Positions 19,348 through 27,640 of a stretch of DNA of 64,000 nt are shown piece by piece. Position 1 is the first letter of the stretch. Every line of letters starts with the position of its first letter. The notes beneath the pieces are model-generated. The model worked only from the letters and a program-made list of their open reading frames with translations. It was not told the DNA's origin and ran no database searches. The translations under genes and the position numbers were made by a program. Origin of the DNA: JAEUQQ01 sp963697285 (lineage in GTDB: Bacteria > Acidobacteriota > Vicinamibacteria > Vicinamibacterales > JAFNAJ01); contig CAVONI010000009.1 in assembly GCA_963697285.1 (NCBI GenBank), positions 124,001 through 188,000 on the forward strand, written 5' to 3'.

Positions 19348-21453
19348 CTACTTCAGGCGCTCGCCGGTTGACTTGTCGAACACGGCATTGCGCAGGAACT
19401 GTTCGGTCGTCCACGGCGGCGCGCCGCCACCGAGGTATTTCTGGAACCACTCGAGGTGCGCCGTGTAATACAGCGCCATCTCGTACCAGCTTGGCCAGTG
19501 CCCGGCATTCGGGAACACGATCAGGCGCGACGGGATGTTCTGCCGCTGCAGCGCCGTGAACAACTGCAGGCTCTCGGTGTACGGCACGCGGTAGTCACGC
19601 TCGCCCGTGAGCACCAGCATCGGCGTCTTGAAGTCCTTCGCGAACGTCGAGGGCGACGTCGTCTCGTAGAGCGGTGACGTCCACGGCATGCCCTTGAAGT
19701 CCCACTCGGGGAACCACAGTTCCTCGGTGGCGCCCCAGAACGACGCGTTGTTGTACATCCCCATCATCGACGCGAGCGTCTTGAAGCGGGTCGTGTGGCC
19801 GGCAAACCAGTTCATCATGTAGCCGCCGAACGACCATCCCATCGCGCCCATCCGGTCCTTGTCGACGTACGGCAGCTTCTCGAGCGCATCCGTCACCGTC
19901 ATGAGGTCGCTGAAGACCTTGCCGCCGTAGTCGCCGGAAATCTGCGCGGTGAACTCCTGCCCGTAACCCGTCGATCCGCGCGGATTGGGGAACGCCACGA
20001 CGTAGCCGGCGCCCGGATAGACCTGCCAGTCGCCCCGGAAGGCATCGCCCCACATCTGCTGCGGCCCGCCGTGCACGTTGAACACGAGCGGATACTTCCG
20101 GGCAGGATCGAACCCGTGCGGCTTCACGATGAACACGTGGATCTTCGCGCCGTCGGCCGCGGTCACCCACATCGTCTCGGCAGGCCGGATGTCGACCTCC
20201 GCGACCAGCGCGTCGTTGAGCGTGGTGAGCTGGCGCGGCGCCGTGGTCGCGCCGAGCGTCGCGCGGTACATCTCGACGGGGCGTCCGACCGATCGGCTCG
20301 TGAACACGACCTCGCGCCCGCCGCCGACGAGCTCGAAGCTATCGATCGTCGCGTGCTCGAGCACCTTCGTGGTTGCGCCCGTGGCGACCTCGAGGCGATA
20401 CAGCGGCGTGTTCCCCTCGACCTGTGCCTGGAACACGATGAACTTCGAGTCGGGTGTCCACTGGAAGTCGTCGATCCAGTTGCGGAAGCTTTCCGTCAGG
20501 ACGCGGGTGGTTCCAGCCTGGCGGTCGTAGACGGCGATGCGGAACAGATCAGACTCGTAATTCGGGATGGCCTGCACGCGGTACGCGATGTAGCGGCCGT
20601 CGGGCGAGTACTCGGGGCTGCCGTCGAACGCCGCGTTGGCCGGCGTGAGGTTCGTCGCGTCGGTCGCCGCGCCATCGAGCGCGATCCGGAAGAGGTCGTT
20701 GTTCGTCGAGAGCGCCTGGTCCTTCACGCGCTTCGACTCGAACACGAACTCCCGGCCATCGGGCGATGCCGCGAACGGCCTCGGCCCGCCCAGCGAGAAC
20801 GGCGGCGAGTCCTCGTCGCCGGGTGTGAGGTCGCGCACCGCGCCGCTGGCCACGTTCACGTGAAAGAGGTGCGTCCGCTTGCCGTCGCGCCATTCGGTCC
20901 AGTGCCGATACAGGAGCGTGTCGGCCATGTGGGCCTTCAGCGGCCCGCCGTCCCACCGCTCGCCGATCTTCTTGTTGCAGGCATCGTCTGCCCCGCACTC
21001 GGGATAGACGTCCGACGCAAAGACCATCGCCGTCGAGTCGGGTAGCCACGTCGGCGATGACACGCCCGTGGACGAGGTCATCACCTTGCGCGCTTCACCG
21101 CCGCTCGTCGGCATGACGTAGAGCTGCGCGCTGCCGTCGCGCGTGCTGACGAAGGCGATCCACTTGCCGTCGGGCGAGAACGATGCCTCGCTCTCGTTGC
21201 CGGCGCCGAACGTGATCTGGCGGGCGCTGGTCCCGTCGCCCTCCGACATCCAGAGTTTCGATGCCCTCTTCGCGCGCGGCAGGTCTGTCGTGGCGACCGC
21301 GTAGACGATCGACCGCTCGTCGGGCGAGACGGCGAAGCCGGCGATGGCCTTGACGCGGTAGAGGTCTTCGATGGTGAACGCACGTTTCTGGGCGAATGCG
21401 GAGGCGGGACACGCCAGCGCGATCACGAGCGCCAGGACGGGAAGACGGAACAT
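19348..21453 (-). CDS. S9-family prolyl oligopeptidase/acylaminoacyl-peptidase-like, secreted
   Basis: A 701-residue serine peptidase. Start ATG at 21453 is chosen for its ribosome site (GGGAG about 7 bases upstream) and the signal peptide right after it (VLALVIALACPASAFAQ). The N-terminal half is a WD40-like (PD40) propeller with repeated strands such as FAVSPDERSIVYAV, ASFSPDGKWIAFVSTRDG and SPEYSPDGRYIAYR. The C-terminal half is the alpha/beta-hydrolase catalytic domain with the nucleophile in GWSFGGYMMN, the Asp in LTGERDYRVPY and the His in PNAGHWPSWYE. Resembles dipeptidyl-peptidase V-like enzymes that cut short peptides in the periplasm. It stands alone. Confidence 0.9.
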   Translation of the reverse strand: MFRLPVLALVIALACPASAFAQKRAFTIEDLYRVKAIAGFAVSPDERSIVYAVATTDLPRAKRASKLWMSEGDGTSARQITFGAGNESEASFSPDGKWIAFVSTRDGSAQLYVMPTSGGEARKVMTSSTGVSSPTWLPDSTAMVFASDVYPECGADDACNKKIGERWDGGPLKAHMADTLLYRHWTEWRDGKRTHLFHVNVASGAVRDLTPGDEDSPPFSLGGPRPFAASPDGREFVFESKRVKDQALSTNNDLFRIALDGAATDATNLTPANAAFDGSPEYSPDGRYIAYRVQAIPNYESDLFRIAVYDRQAGTTRVLTESFRNWIDDFQWTPDSKFIVFQAQVEGNTPLYRLEVATGATTKVLEHATIDSFELVGGGREVVFTSRSVGRPVEMYRATLGATTAPRQLTTLNDALVAEVDIRPAETMWVTAADGAKIHVFIVKPHGFDPARKYPLVFNVHGGPQQMWGDAFRGDWQVYPGAGYVVAFPNPRGSTGYGQEFTAQISGDYGGKVFSDLMTVTDALEKLPYVDKDRMGAMGWSFGGYMMNWFAGHTTRFKTLASMMGMYNNASFWGATEELWFPEWDFKGMPWTSPLYETTSPSTFAKDFKTPMLVLTGERDYRVPYTESLQLFTALQRQNIPSRLIVFPNAGHWPSWYEMALYYTAHLEWFQKYLGGGAPPWTTEQFLRNAVFDKSTGERLK

Positions 21454-21824
21454 GGAGGACTCCCGGGCAGGAATGAAGGACGGCGACGTGGACGTCGCAC
21501 GGGTCACGTGTCGCAATGATACGTCGCAGCGGCGGGGCCGTGCCTGGTCGGCGAGGGCGGCAGATGCCGGACACTCTCTTCACATCCCTGTGGGCGATGG
21601 CGCTCACGATGTCTGCCCCTGCCGCGACTAAACTTCCCTGCGCATCAGCCTTGCCACGCATGAGCCCTAGGGTCGGTCGTGCGGAAGCGTGAGGAAATGC
21701 CGGGTTCTTCGTAGCTGGTCGCCGCCTGCCTCGCGTGGCGTGAATCCTGCTTACGTCTCCGGCATCACCCGAGTTTTGTCTTGCGGTCCACGTGCTGCGG
21801 CGTGTGGGCATGCCTGGAGCGGTC
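21454..21824. other. Intergenic stretch between divergent genes
   Basis: About 370 bases between the S9 peptidase (minus) and the PEP-CTERM gene (plus). It should hold both promoters. I see no gene, repeat or clear operator. Confidence 0.5.
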
Positions 21825-22484
21825 ATGCGTACTGTCGTCCGGAGTATCGTCCTCTGTTGTCTGCTCGTGGTGCCGTTCGCATCGAGCGCGTTCGCGGCGC
21901 CGCTCCTCACCGGGGCAACGCTGACGTATACGGAGAGCGGTTACCCTGATATCGGACCGCTCACGGAGCCATTCCGGGCGGATCTGGCTCCGGCTGCCGA
22001 TCCGGAGTATTGCGGCACAGGCGTCGACGTAACGTGCGAAAGCGACCTGACAGGAGTCCTCCTGCTTTCGGGCGACACGATCGATTTCTCCGCCAACGAT
22101 GTCGCCTTCAAGCTGACGGGAGGCGGCAGCATAGTGTCGCCCGGCTTCCGCGATCTCAACCTCGACCCGACGGCCACGGTCAGGATCACCGGTATGACCT
22201 TCGACCTGCCGAACGCGTACCTCGCCGACGTCTCGCTGCAACTGACCGACATGATCGGTGTCGCGGTTGGCACGGAGGTGACGTTCACCGACGACTCCAT
22301 CCACTTCATCGTCGGCACTCTTGGGGTCGCCGAGAATGCGCTGCGCGGGCAGCTCACGATGACGCTCGACATCCGGCAACGCACGCAGCCTCCCAACCCC
22401 GTGCCCGAGCCCTCGTCGCTGATGCTGCTCGGTGCCGGACTCGTCGCCGTCGCGGGTGCGCTGCGTCGTCGGTCGTCGCGCTAG
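21825..22484 (+). CDS. PEP-CTERM sorting-signal protein, secreted
   Basis: A 219-residue surface or extracellular protein. Start ATG 21825 has GGAG at 21816-21819. A signal peptide (SIVLCCLLVVPFASSAFA) is followed by a beta-rich domain of about 150 residues. The C-terminus has the exosortase signature PVPEPSSLMLLGAGL, a hydrophobic helix and an Arg-rich end (RRRSSR). Exosortase would cleave at PEP and help anchor or release the protein; the exosortase itself is not in this window. The middle domain is not recognised. Confidence 0.85.
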   Translation: MRTVVRSIVLCCLLVVPFASSAFAAPLLTGATLTYTESGYPDIGPLTEPFRADLAPAADPEYCGTGVDVTCESDLTGVLLLSGDTIDFSANDVAFKLTGGGSIVSPGFRDLNLDPTATVRITGMTFDLPNAYLADVSLQLTDMIGVAVGTEVTFTDDSIHFIVGTLGVAENALRGQLTMTLDIRQRTQPPNPVPEPSSLMLLGAGLVAVAGALRRRSSR

Positions 22485-22491
22485 CACGGGC

Positions 22492-22821
22492 ATGACGCAC
22501 GACACGCTGTACGAGCCGGTCGCCGTGATCGATCTCGCCACCGTTGAAATGTCTGCATTCGCGCCGCACATCGGCACCGAGTTCGCCGTGGGCGATGAGG
22601 GTGCGGCCACGCTGACGCTGACGGCAGTCGATGCTGCACGGGGTGCGACCGGGCAGGGACGCCGCTCGGCGTTTTCCCTGCTCTTCAGCGGGCCGCGGCA
22701 ATCGATGCTGTGGCAGGGCATCCACACGCTCGAGCACCCAATCCTGGGCCGGCTCGACCTCTTCCTCGTACCGATCGAACCCGACATGCGTGGGGCGCGG
22801 TACGAGGCTGTCTTCACCTAA
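22492..22821 (+). CDS. Small DUF6916-like protein of the tail-collar cassette
   Basis: A 109-residue protein, mostly beta, that opens with LYEPVAVIDLATVEMSAFAP and ends VPIEPDMRGARYEAVF. Its C-terminal pattern, a line about length and type of output followed by RYEAVF/TYRATF-like residues, is shared with the Tat-exported protein at 24954-25349. That suggests two paralogues framing the tail-collar genes. The family name is given from memory of the domain that accompanies tail-collar genes and is not certain. The stop is 10 bases upstream of the first tail-collar start, so an operon is likely. Confidence 0.6.
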   Translation: MTHDTLYEPVAVIDLATVEMSAFAPHIGTEFAVGDEGAATLTLTAVDAARGATGQGRRSAFSLLFSGPRQSMLWQGIHTLEHPILGRLDLFLVPIEPDMRGARYEAVFT

Positions 22822-22831
22822 GGAGTCCGCG

Positions 22832-23333
22832 ATGTCCGAGCCCTTCATCGGCGAGGTCAAGATTGTCGCCTTCAACTATGCGCCACGAGGCTATGCGCAG
22901 TGCAACGGGCAACTGCTGTCGATCGCCCAGAACACGGCCCTGTTCGCATTGCTGGGCACGCAGTTCGGCGGCAACGGGCAGACCACCTTCGCGCTGCCCA
23001 ATCTGCATGGTCGTGTCCCGGTGCACGCCGGCTTCAGCGGCACGACGATAGGCGAGGCGGCCGGAGCGGAGAGCGTGACGTTGACGACCGCGCAGATGCC
23101 GTGCGCACGGTCACGCGCGTGGCTCGACGCTCCAGGCGACCTCGACCATCGCGAAGGACAACGTGCCCGCCGGGCAGCCTCGACGAGGCGTCGCCCGCTA
23201 CACCAACTCGGGCACACCCGTCGTGCTCAACGGGTCGGCAACGGTCGGTGGCCAACCGCACGACAACATGCAGCCGTCGCTGACGGTGAACTTCGTCATC
23301 GCCCTCGAGGGCATCTTCCCGTCGCGGAACTGA
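22832..23333 (+). CDS. Phage tail-collar domain protein 1, frameshifted
   Basis: About 167 residues. The N-terminus MSEPFIGEVKIVAFNYAPRG, then CNGQLLSIAQNTALFALLGT and FGGNGQTTFALPNLHGRVP, is the collar domain found in microcystin-dependent-protein-like (MdpB) proteins. The frame changes near 23100, directly after TTAQMP. The remainder in another frame ends GGQPHDNMQPSLTVNFVIAL and EGIFPSRN, as in its two neighbours. GGAG lies at 22822-22825. It probably trimerises into a fibre-like structure, as collar domains do. Confidence 0.8.
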
Positions 23334-23354
23334 CGGCATCACTGGAGCGTCGAG

Positions 23355-23867
23355 ATGGACCGATTTATCGGTGAGATCAGGATGTTCGGCGGCAACTTCG
23401 CCCCGAACGGCTGGGCACTATGCCACGGCCAGCTCATGGCCATCAGCGAGAACGACGCGCTGTTCAACTTGATTGGCACCACGTACGGCGGCGACGGCCA
23501 GACCACGTTCGCGCTGCCCGACTTGCGCGGCCGCGTGCCCATCCACCAGGGGCAGGGGCCTGGCCTCAGCCGCCGCGTGATGGGTGAGTCGCTGGGGTCC
23601 GAGTCCGTCACGCTCACGCCGGCCCAGTTGCCGGCACACGCGCATCCGATTGCCGCGACAGGGACGGCAACGCTGAGTTCTCCGAACGGCACGCGTTACG
23701 GCGATACGGGCGCGAACGGTACCTACGTCGACACGGCCACCAACGCTCAGTTCGCGGCCCAGGCCAGTGCCTCGGCAGGAGGCAGCCAGCCGCACGACAA
23801 CATGATGCCCTTCCAATGCGTGAACTTCATCATCGCGCTCGAAGGCATCTTCCCTCCGCAGAGCTGA
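23355..23867 (+). CDS. Phage tail-collar domain protein 2
   Basis: A 170-residue paralogue of the flanking two. It has RMFGGNFAPNGWALCHGQLM, TYGGDGQTTFALPDLRGRVP, the TLTPAQLPAHAHP motif, and a C-terminus with SQPHDNMMPFQCVNFIIALE followed by GIFPPQS. No signal peptide is present. The intergenic spaces of 21 and 14 bases tie it to its neighbours as one operon. Confidence 0.87.
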   Translation: MDRFIGEIRMFGGNFAPNGWALCHGQLMAISENDALFNLIGTTYGGDGQTTFALPDLRGRVPIHQGQGPGLSRRVMGESLGSESVTLTPAQLPAHAHPIAATGTATLSSPNGTRYGDTGANGTYVDTATNAQFAAQASASAGGSQPHDNMMPFQCVNFIIALEGIFPPQS

Positions 23868-23881
23868 GTCAGGAGACACCG

Positions 23882-24388
23882 ATGTCGGACCCTTTCGTCG
23901 CCCAAATCATGATCGTCGGCTTCAACTACGCTCCCCGCGGATGGGCGACGTGCGACGGGCAGTTGCTGCCGATTCAGCAGAACACGGCGCTGTTCTCGCT
24001 GCTGGGCACCACCTACGGCGGCAACGGCCAGACGACCTTCGGCCTGCCGAACCTGAGTGGCCGCGCCCCGATGCACCCCGGGCAGGGCCCCGGCCTCACC
24101 CCCCGCACGCTGGGTGAAACCGACGGGAGCAGTGCTGTCACGCTGCTGACGAGCGAGATGCCCGCGCACTGGCATCCCCAGGGCGCGCATCTGTCCACGG
24201 CCAACACGGGAACCCCGTCTGCCGCGGTCAGCCCCGCGCAGACGACGTCGAACGCGTACGGGCCCGCAACGAGCCTGGTGGCGATGAACGACACTGTGGG
24301 CGGCAACCAGCCGCACAACAACATGCAGCCGTACCTGGGCATGAACTTCGTCATCGCGCTGCAGGGCATCTTCCCGCAGCGTCCATGA
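23882..24388 (+). CDS. Phage tail-collar domain protein 3
   Basis: A 168-residue third paralogue. The N-terminus SDPFVAQIMIVGFNYAPRGW, then TYGGNGQTTFGLPNLSGRAP and LTSEMPAHWHP, and the C-terminus NQPHNNMQPYLGMNFVIALQ mark the family. Its TGA overlaps the ATG of the GNAT gene, so the acetyltransferase is translationally coupled to the fibre-like proteins. Confidence 0.87.
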   Translation: MSDPFVAQIMIVGFNYAPRGWATCDGQLLPIQQNTALFSLLGTTYGGNGQTTFGLPNLSGRAPMHPGQGPGLTPRTLGETDGSSAVTLLTSEMPAHWHPQGAHLSTANTGTPSAAVSPAQTTSNAYGPATSLVAMNDTVGGNQPHNNMQPYLGMNFVIALQGIFPQRP

Positions 24389-24930
24389 CGATGACCGGGG
24401 TCTCGGCCATCGGCGCGGCGTCGGCCCTCGACGCGGTGACGCTGCGCCCGGCGACTGAGGCGGACGCGGATGTGCTGCTCGCGATCTACGCGAGCACGCG
24501 CGCCCACGAATTGGCGTTGCTCGACTGGGCCGACGAGCAGAAGGCCGCCTTCCTGCAGATGCAGTTCGAGGCGCAGCACCGGCACTACGTCGAGCACTAC
24601 GTCGGCGCGTCGTTCCTGGTCATCGAGCGAGGCGGCATGCCGATCGGCCGCTTGTACCTGCACGAGGGCAACGACGATGTCAGGGTGATGGACATCGCGC
24701 TGTTGCCCGACGCGCGCGGGCAGGGCATCGGCGGGACGCTGCTACGCAACGTGCTCGCCGCGGCCTCGGCGCGCGGACGCCGCGTGTCGATCCACGTCGA
24801 GATCGACAACCCGGCGCGCCACCTGTATGAACGGCTCGGCTTCACGCCCGTCGAAGAACGCGGGCTCCACCTGTTGATGGAATGCCATCCGGCCTCGCTC
24901 GACGTCGCCGGGGCCGGCGTTCCCGCTTGA
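24385..24930 (+). CDS. GNAT-family N-acetyltransferase
   Basis: A 181-residue GNAT enzyme. The acetyl-CoA site is visible in MDIALLPDARGQGIGGTLLR (R/Q-x-x-G-x-G/A loop), followed by NPARHLYERLGF, the usual C-terminal helix and strand. The start overlaps the stop of tail-collar protein 3. An acetyltransferase encoded inside this cassette suggests it modifies the collar proteins or a small molecule linked to them; the substrate is unknown. Confidence 0.85.
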   Translation: MTMTGVSAIGAASALDAVTLRPATEADADVLLAIYASTRAHELALLDWADEQKAAFLQMQFEAQHRHYVEHYVGASFLVIERGGMPIGRLYLHEGNDDVRVMDIALLPDARGQGIGGTLLRNVLAAASARGRRVSIHVEIDNPARHLYERLGFTPVEERGLHLLMECHPASLDVAGAGVPA

Positions 24931-24953
24931 GACACCTTCTGGGGAGGACTTCC

Positions 24954-25349
24954 ATGCAGCGTCGTCAGTTCATCGCCGGGTGTTCCGTCGCGTGCGCCGC
25001 GATCGGGGCAGTCGAGATCCCGAGCCTGCTCGCCGGGGGCAGCACCGTCAAGGCCGCCGCGACGGCAGGCACCGTGCGAGACAGCTACGCAGCCCTCGTG
25101 GGCTCGCGCTTCCGTGTCTATCGCGACGCGAAGTTCGCCGACACGGTCACGCTGTCGCGGGTGGTCGACGGCCCGGCAACGGACAAGCGTCTCGAGCAGT
25201 TCACGCTGGTCTTCGGTGGCGCGTATCGTCCCGACCTCGCGACCGGCACCTACTCGCTCGTCGGCGCTGACGGCGCATCACGCGAGATGCATCTCGAGCC
25301 GACAGCCGATCAGACATACCGCGCCACGTTCTGCCTGCTGACGACGTAG
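24954..25349 (+). CDS. Tat-exported DUF6916-like protein
   Basis: A 131-residue protein with a strong ribosome site (GGGGAGG at 24941-24947). The N-terminus MQRRQFIAGCSVACAA is a Tat-type signal. The mature part contains YAALVGSRFRVYRDAKFADT, LEQFTLVFGGAYRPDLATGT and an ending QTYRATFCLLTT, similar in layout to the protein at 22492-22821. Last gene of the tail-collar cassette; it is 23 bases after the GNAT stop. Confidence 0.68.
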   Translation: MQRRQFIAGCSVACAAIGAVEIPSLLAGGSTVKAAATAGTVRDSYAALVGSRFRVYRDAKFADTVTLSRVVDGPATDKRLEQFTLVFGGAYRPDLATGTYSLVGADGASREMHLEPTADQTYRATFCLLTT

Positions 25350-25593
25350 GTCGGAGGCACCTCGCCGGCGACCGCTTGGCGGGACGAGCTGCACGCAGGC
25401 TCGGCCCGTCGCGGCACTTCCCGGCCCTGCCAGCCTCTCGCCGGTGGCAGGGTCGATGCCTGCTCTGCTGGGTGTGACCGCCCCACGGACGCTCGACGTT
25501 CGAGCCACGGGGGCCGGTCCGCCAGCACACCTGATTGGCTCCGGGCAACACGCCTGGTGCGCTGTGACGGTAACGCCGCCCGTGCCAGCAGCG
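25350..25593. other. Convergent intergenic stretch
   Basis: About 240 bases between converging genes. I see no gene and no clear terminator hairpin. Confidence 0.4.
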
Positions 25594-26187
25594 TCAGATA
25601 CGTGCCGAGTGTTCTGCTGCACGCATGTCGCGCACCTCGACGACGGGCGAGTCACCGCGACCGCCGCGAAACGCGACATCCAGGGTCAGGGCCACGACCC
25701 AGCCATCCTCATCAACGTCGATCTGGGCATAGCCTGGCGGCGAAGCGTTCATGTCGAGCCGGAACACCTCGACCCGCTTCGTGTCGCGATCGATCACCAC
25801 AACCTCACGCACACCGAGGGCCGCGTAGAAGGGCAGCTTCCGATAGGTGTCGTCTCCCGGGGAGCGTATCTCGAACGCTGCATCCGGACCCTCGCCGCGC
25901 ATCCCTTCACGCGAGAGACGCTGCAGGCGAGCCTCGGCGATGAACACCAGGTCGGGACAACGGTAGTCATCCCAGCCTGCCGCGGCGTCGATGATGTTGA
26001 TCCCCAGCATGAGGCGTCCACGATCACCGGAAAGCCAGGGCGCCACCTGCACGAGCAGGTCGGTGCAGAGGCGCTGGTGCTCGAGCAACGGGTACGGGTT
26101 CACGTGGTACTCCCCGTCCCAGACCTCGTCGTACGTGTCGATGCCGAGGCGCCGCCGTTCTTCGATGATCGCTGGCGTCACGTTCAT
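25594..26187 (-). CDS. Uma2-family (DUF820) PD-(D/E)XK nuclease-like protein
   Basis: A 197-residue protein. Start ATG at 26187 has GGAGG about 8 bases upstream. Family marks: an N-terminal EERRRLGIDTYDEVWDGEYH, the nuclease core YRCPDLVFIAEARLQRL (the Asp of the PD motif), then AAFEIRSPGDDTYRKLPFYA (E-x-R in place of the usual E-x-K/L-S-P) and LGVREVVVIDRDTKRVEVFR. Uma2 proteins occur in many copies in cyanobacteria, Chloroflexi and Acidobacteria; their biological role is unclear. No partner gene is next to it. Confidence 0.83.
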   Translation of the reverse strand: MNVTPAIIEERRRLGIDTYDEVWDGEYHVNPYPLLEHQRLCTDLLVQVAPWLSGDRGRLMLGINIIDAAAGWDDYRCPDLVFIAEARLQRLSREGMRGEGPDAAFEIRSPGDDTYRKLPFYAALGVREVVVIDRDTKRVEVFRLDMNASPPGYAQIDVDEDGWVVALTLDVAFRGGRGDSPVVEVRDMRAAEHSARI

Positions 26188-26496
26188 GTGGGTCGACCTC
26201 CACCATGCACCAACTCGCATCCTACCATCGTCGACACGCGGCGCGGGGGAGCCCGCAAGGCCGGAACCACAGCATTCGCATCACGGGCTGTGCCAAACTG
26301 CACCTGACGCTTCGCACGGGATTCCCTGCGCTGTGCTGACCGCGTACAAGAAAGTGCAAGGGATGAATCGTTCCGCGGGTGGCACGAAGATCCATGCAGC
26401 AGACAGCGACGCATGGCGCCTCCTGCGCGACCCTGGTGGAACCTCCGGCCCGTCTGTGGCATCACACCCGTGTCACAACACAGGAGTGAGCGCCAC
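26188..26496. other. Divergent intergenic stretch
   Basis: About 310 bases between Uma2 (minus) and the pirin gene (plus). Presumably promoters for both. I see no gene or repeat. Confidence 0.4.
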
Positions 26497-27402
26497 ATGT
26501 CTGTCCGCCCCATCAAGCAATTGATCCGCACCCAGCCCACGCTCGAAGGCGCGGGGGTGAAGCTGCAGCGCGGGTTCGGCTTCGGCAACACGACCGAGTT
26601 CGATCCGTTCCTGCTCTTCGACGACTTCCGCAACGAGAATCCCGCCGACTACCTGGCCGGGTTCCCGTGGCATCCCCACCGTGGCATCGAGACGATCACG
26701 TACGTGCTGGCCGGAACGGTCGAGCACGGCGACAGCCTCGGCAATCGCGGCAGCCTCGGGGCCGGCGACGTGCAATGGATGACCGCGGGGCGCGGCATCA
26801 TGCACCAGGAGATGCCAAAGGGCGACCCGCACGGGCGGATGCACGGCTTCCAGTTGTGGGCGAACCTGCCCTCGGCGCTGAAGATGACCGCGCCGCGCTA
26901 CCAGGATGTTGCCGCGTCCGACATCCCCGACGTCGTGGACGATGACGGGACGCGCGTGCGCGTCGTGTGCGGCGAGTTCTGGGGGAAGAAGGGGCCGGTC
27001 GAGGGCGTTGCCGCGGATCCGCGCTACCTGGACGTGTCGGTGCCGCCGGGCCAGCGGAAGCGGCTCGCCGTCGATCGCACGAACCACGCGTTCGCGTACG
27101 TGTTCGCCGGGTCGGGCACGTTCCGCGACGCGTCGCGGCCGCAGAGCCTGCTCACCGAAGACGTGAGCGGCGACACGATCCGATCGCTGCCGCACGAAAG
27201 CGAGAACCGGTCGCTGATCCTGTTCGATCGCGGCGACGAGGTGGTCGTGCAGGCCGGCGACGAGGGCATCCGCTTCCTGCTCGTGTCGGGGAGGCCCATC
27301 GAGGAACCCGTGGCGTGGTACGGGCCGATCGTGATGAACACCCAGGCGGAACTGCAGCAGGCGATAGCCGACCTGCGGAACGGGACGTTCACGGAGCGGT
27401 AA
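26497..27402 (+). CDS. Pirin-family bicupin protein
   Basis: A 301-residue cytoplasmic bicupin. Start ATG 26497 has AGGAG at 26482-26486. The N-terminal cupin has the pirin metal site: HPHRGIETITYV (two His), EHGD, and GIMHQEMPKGDPHGRMHGFQ with His and Glu ligands. The C-terminal cupin follows: VPPGQRKRLAVDRTNHAFAY and ESENRSLILFDRGDEVVVQ. The family includes quercetinases and transcription co-regulators; which role applies here is unknown. It is a single gene. Confidence 0.9.
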   Translation: MSVRPIKQLIRTQPTLEGAGVKLQRGFGFGNTTEFDPFLLFDDFRNENPADYLAGFPWHPHRGIETITYVLAGTVEHGDSLGNRGSLGAGDVQWMTAGRGIMHQEMPKGDPHGRMHGFQLWANLPSALKMTAPRYQDVAASDIPDVVDDDGTRVRVVCGEFWGKKGPVEGVAADPRYLDVSVPPGQRKRLAVDRTNHAFAYVFAGSGTFRDASRPQSLLTEDVSGDTIRSLPHESENRSLILFDRGDEVVVQAGDEGIRFLLVSGRPIEEPVAWYGPIVMNTQAELQQAIADLRNGTFTER

Positions 27403-27432
27403 TGGAGGGTGTCGCGCGGTGACGCGGGAAGC

Positions 27433-27454
27433 GGGCCGCGCGGGGGCGCGGCGC
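27433..27454 (+). repeat. Dispersed hairpin repeat, copy 3
   Basis: Arms GGGCCGCGC and GCGCGGCGC (one mismatch) with loop GGGG, followed by CTACAACTGCAC. Confidence 0.75.
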
Positions 27455-27487
27455 CTACAACTGCACACGGGTCACGCCCACGCGCAC

Positions 27488-27509
27488 GGGCCGCTCTGGG
27501 GAGCGGCCC
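27488..27509 (+). repeat. Dispersed hairpin repeat, copy 4
   Basis: Perfect arms GGGCCGCTC and GAGCGGCCC with loop TGGG. Confidence 0.85.
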
Positions 27510-27640
27510 GGCCCCAGGGTTTCACCACGGCAGTGAACGCTGAACATCCCTCGTGTCACCGGCGCATGACACGCGTCGCGGTGCGCATGACACGCGACGC
27601 GGGCGAATGTGCGGCCGCCGGTTGCTATGCTCGCTGACCA

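Larger units (their letters stand above)
27403..27640. other. Intergenic stretch with two hairpin repeats
   Basis: No gene. It contains two copies of the dispersed hairpin only 33 bases apart (27433-27454 and 27488-27509), then about 130 bases with alternating GCATGACACGCG-like motifs (27565-27600) before the ThiF gene. Confidence 0.6.

Noticed and set aside
19795..21045. Plus-strand 416-residue gene opposite the S9 peptidase
   Set aside because: Arg/His/Val-rich shadow frame without motifs, fully covered by the well-supported minus-strand peptidase.
21825..25349. Prophage remnant
   Set aside because: Only collar-domain proteins are present; no capsid, terminase, integrase or lysis genes, and the neighbours are chromosomal.
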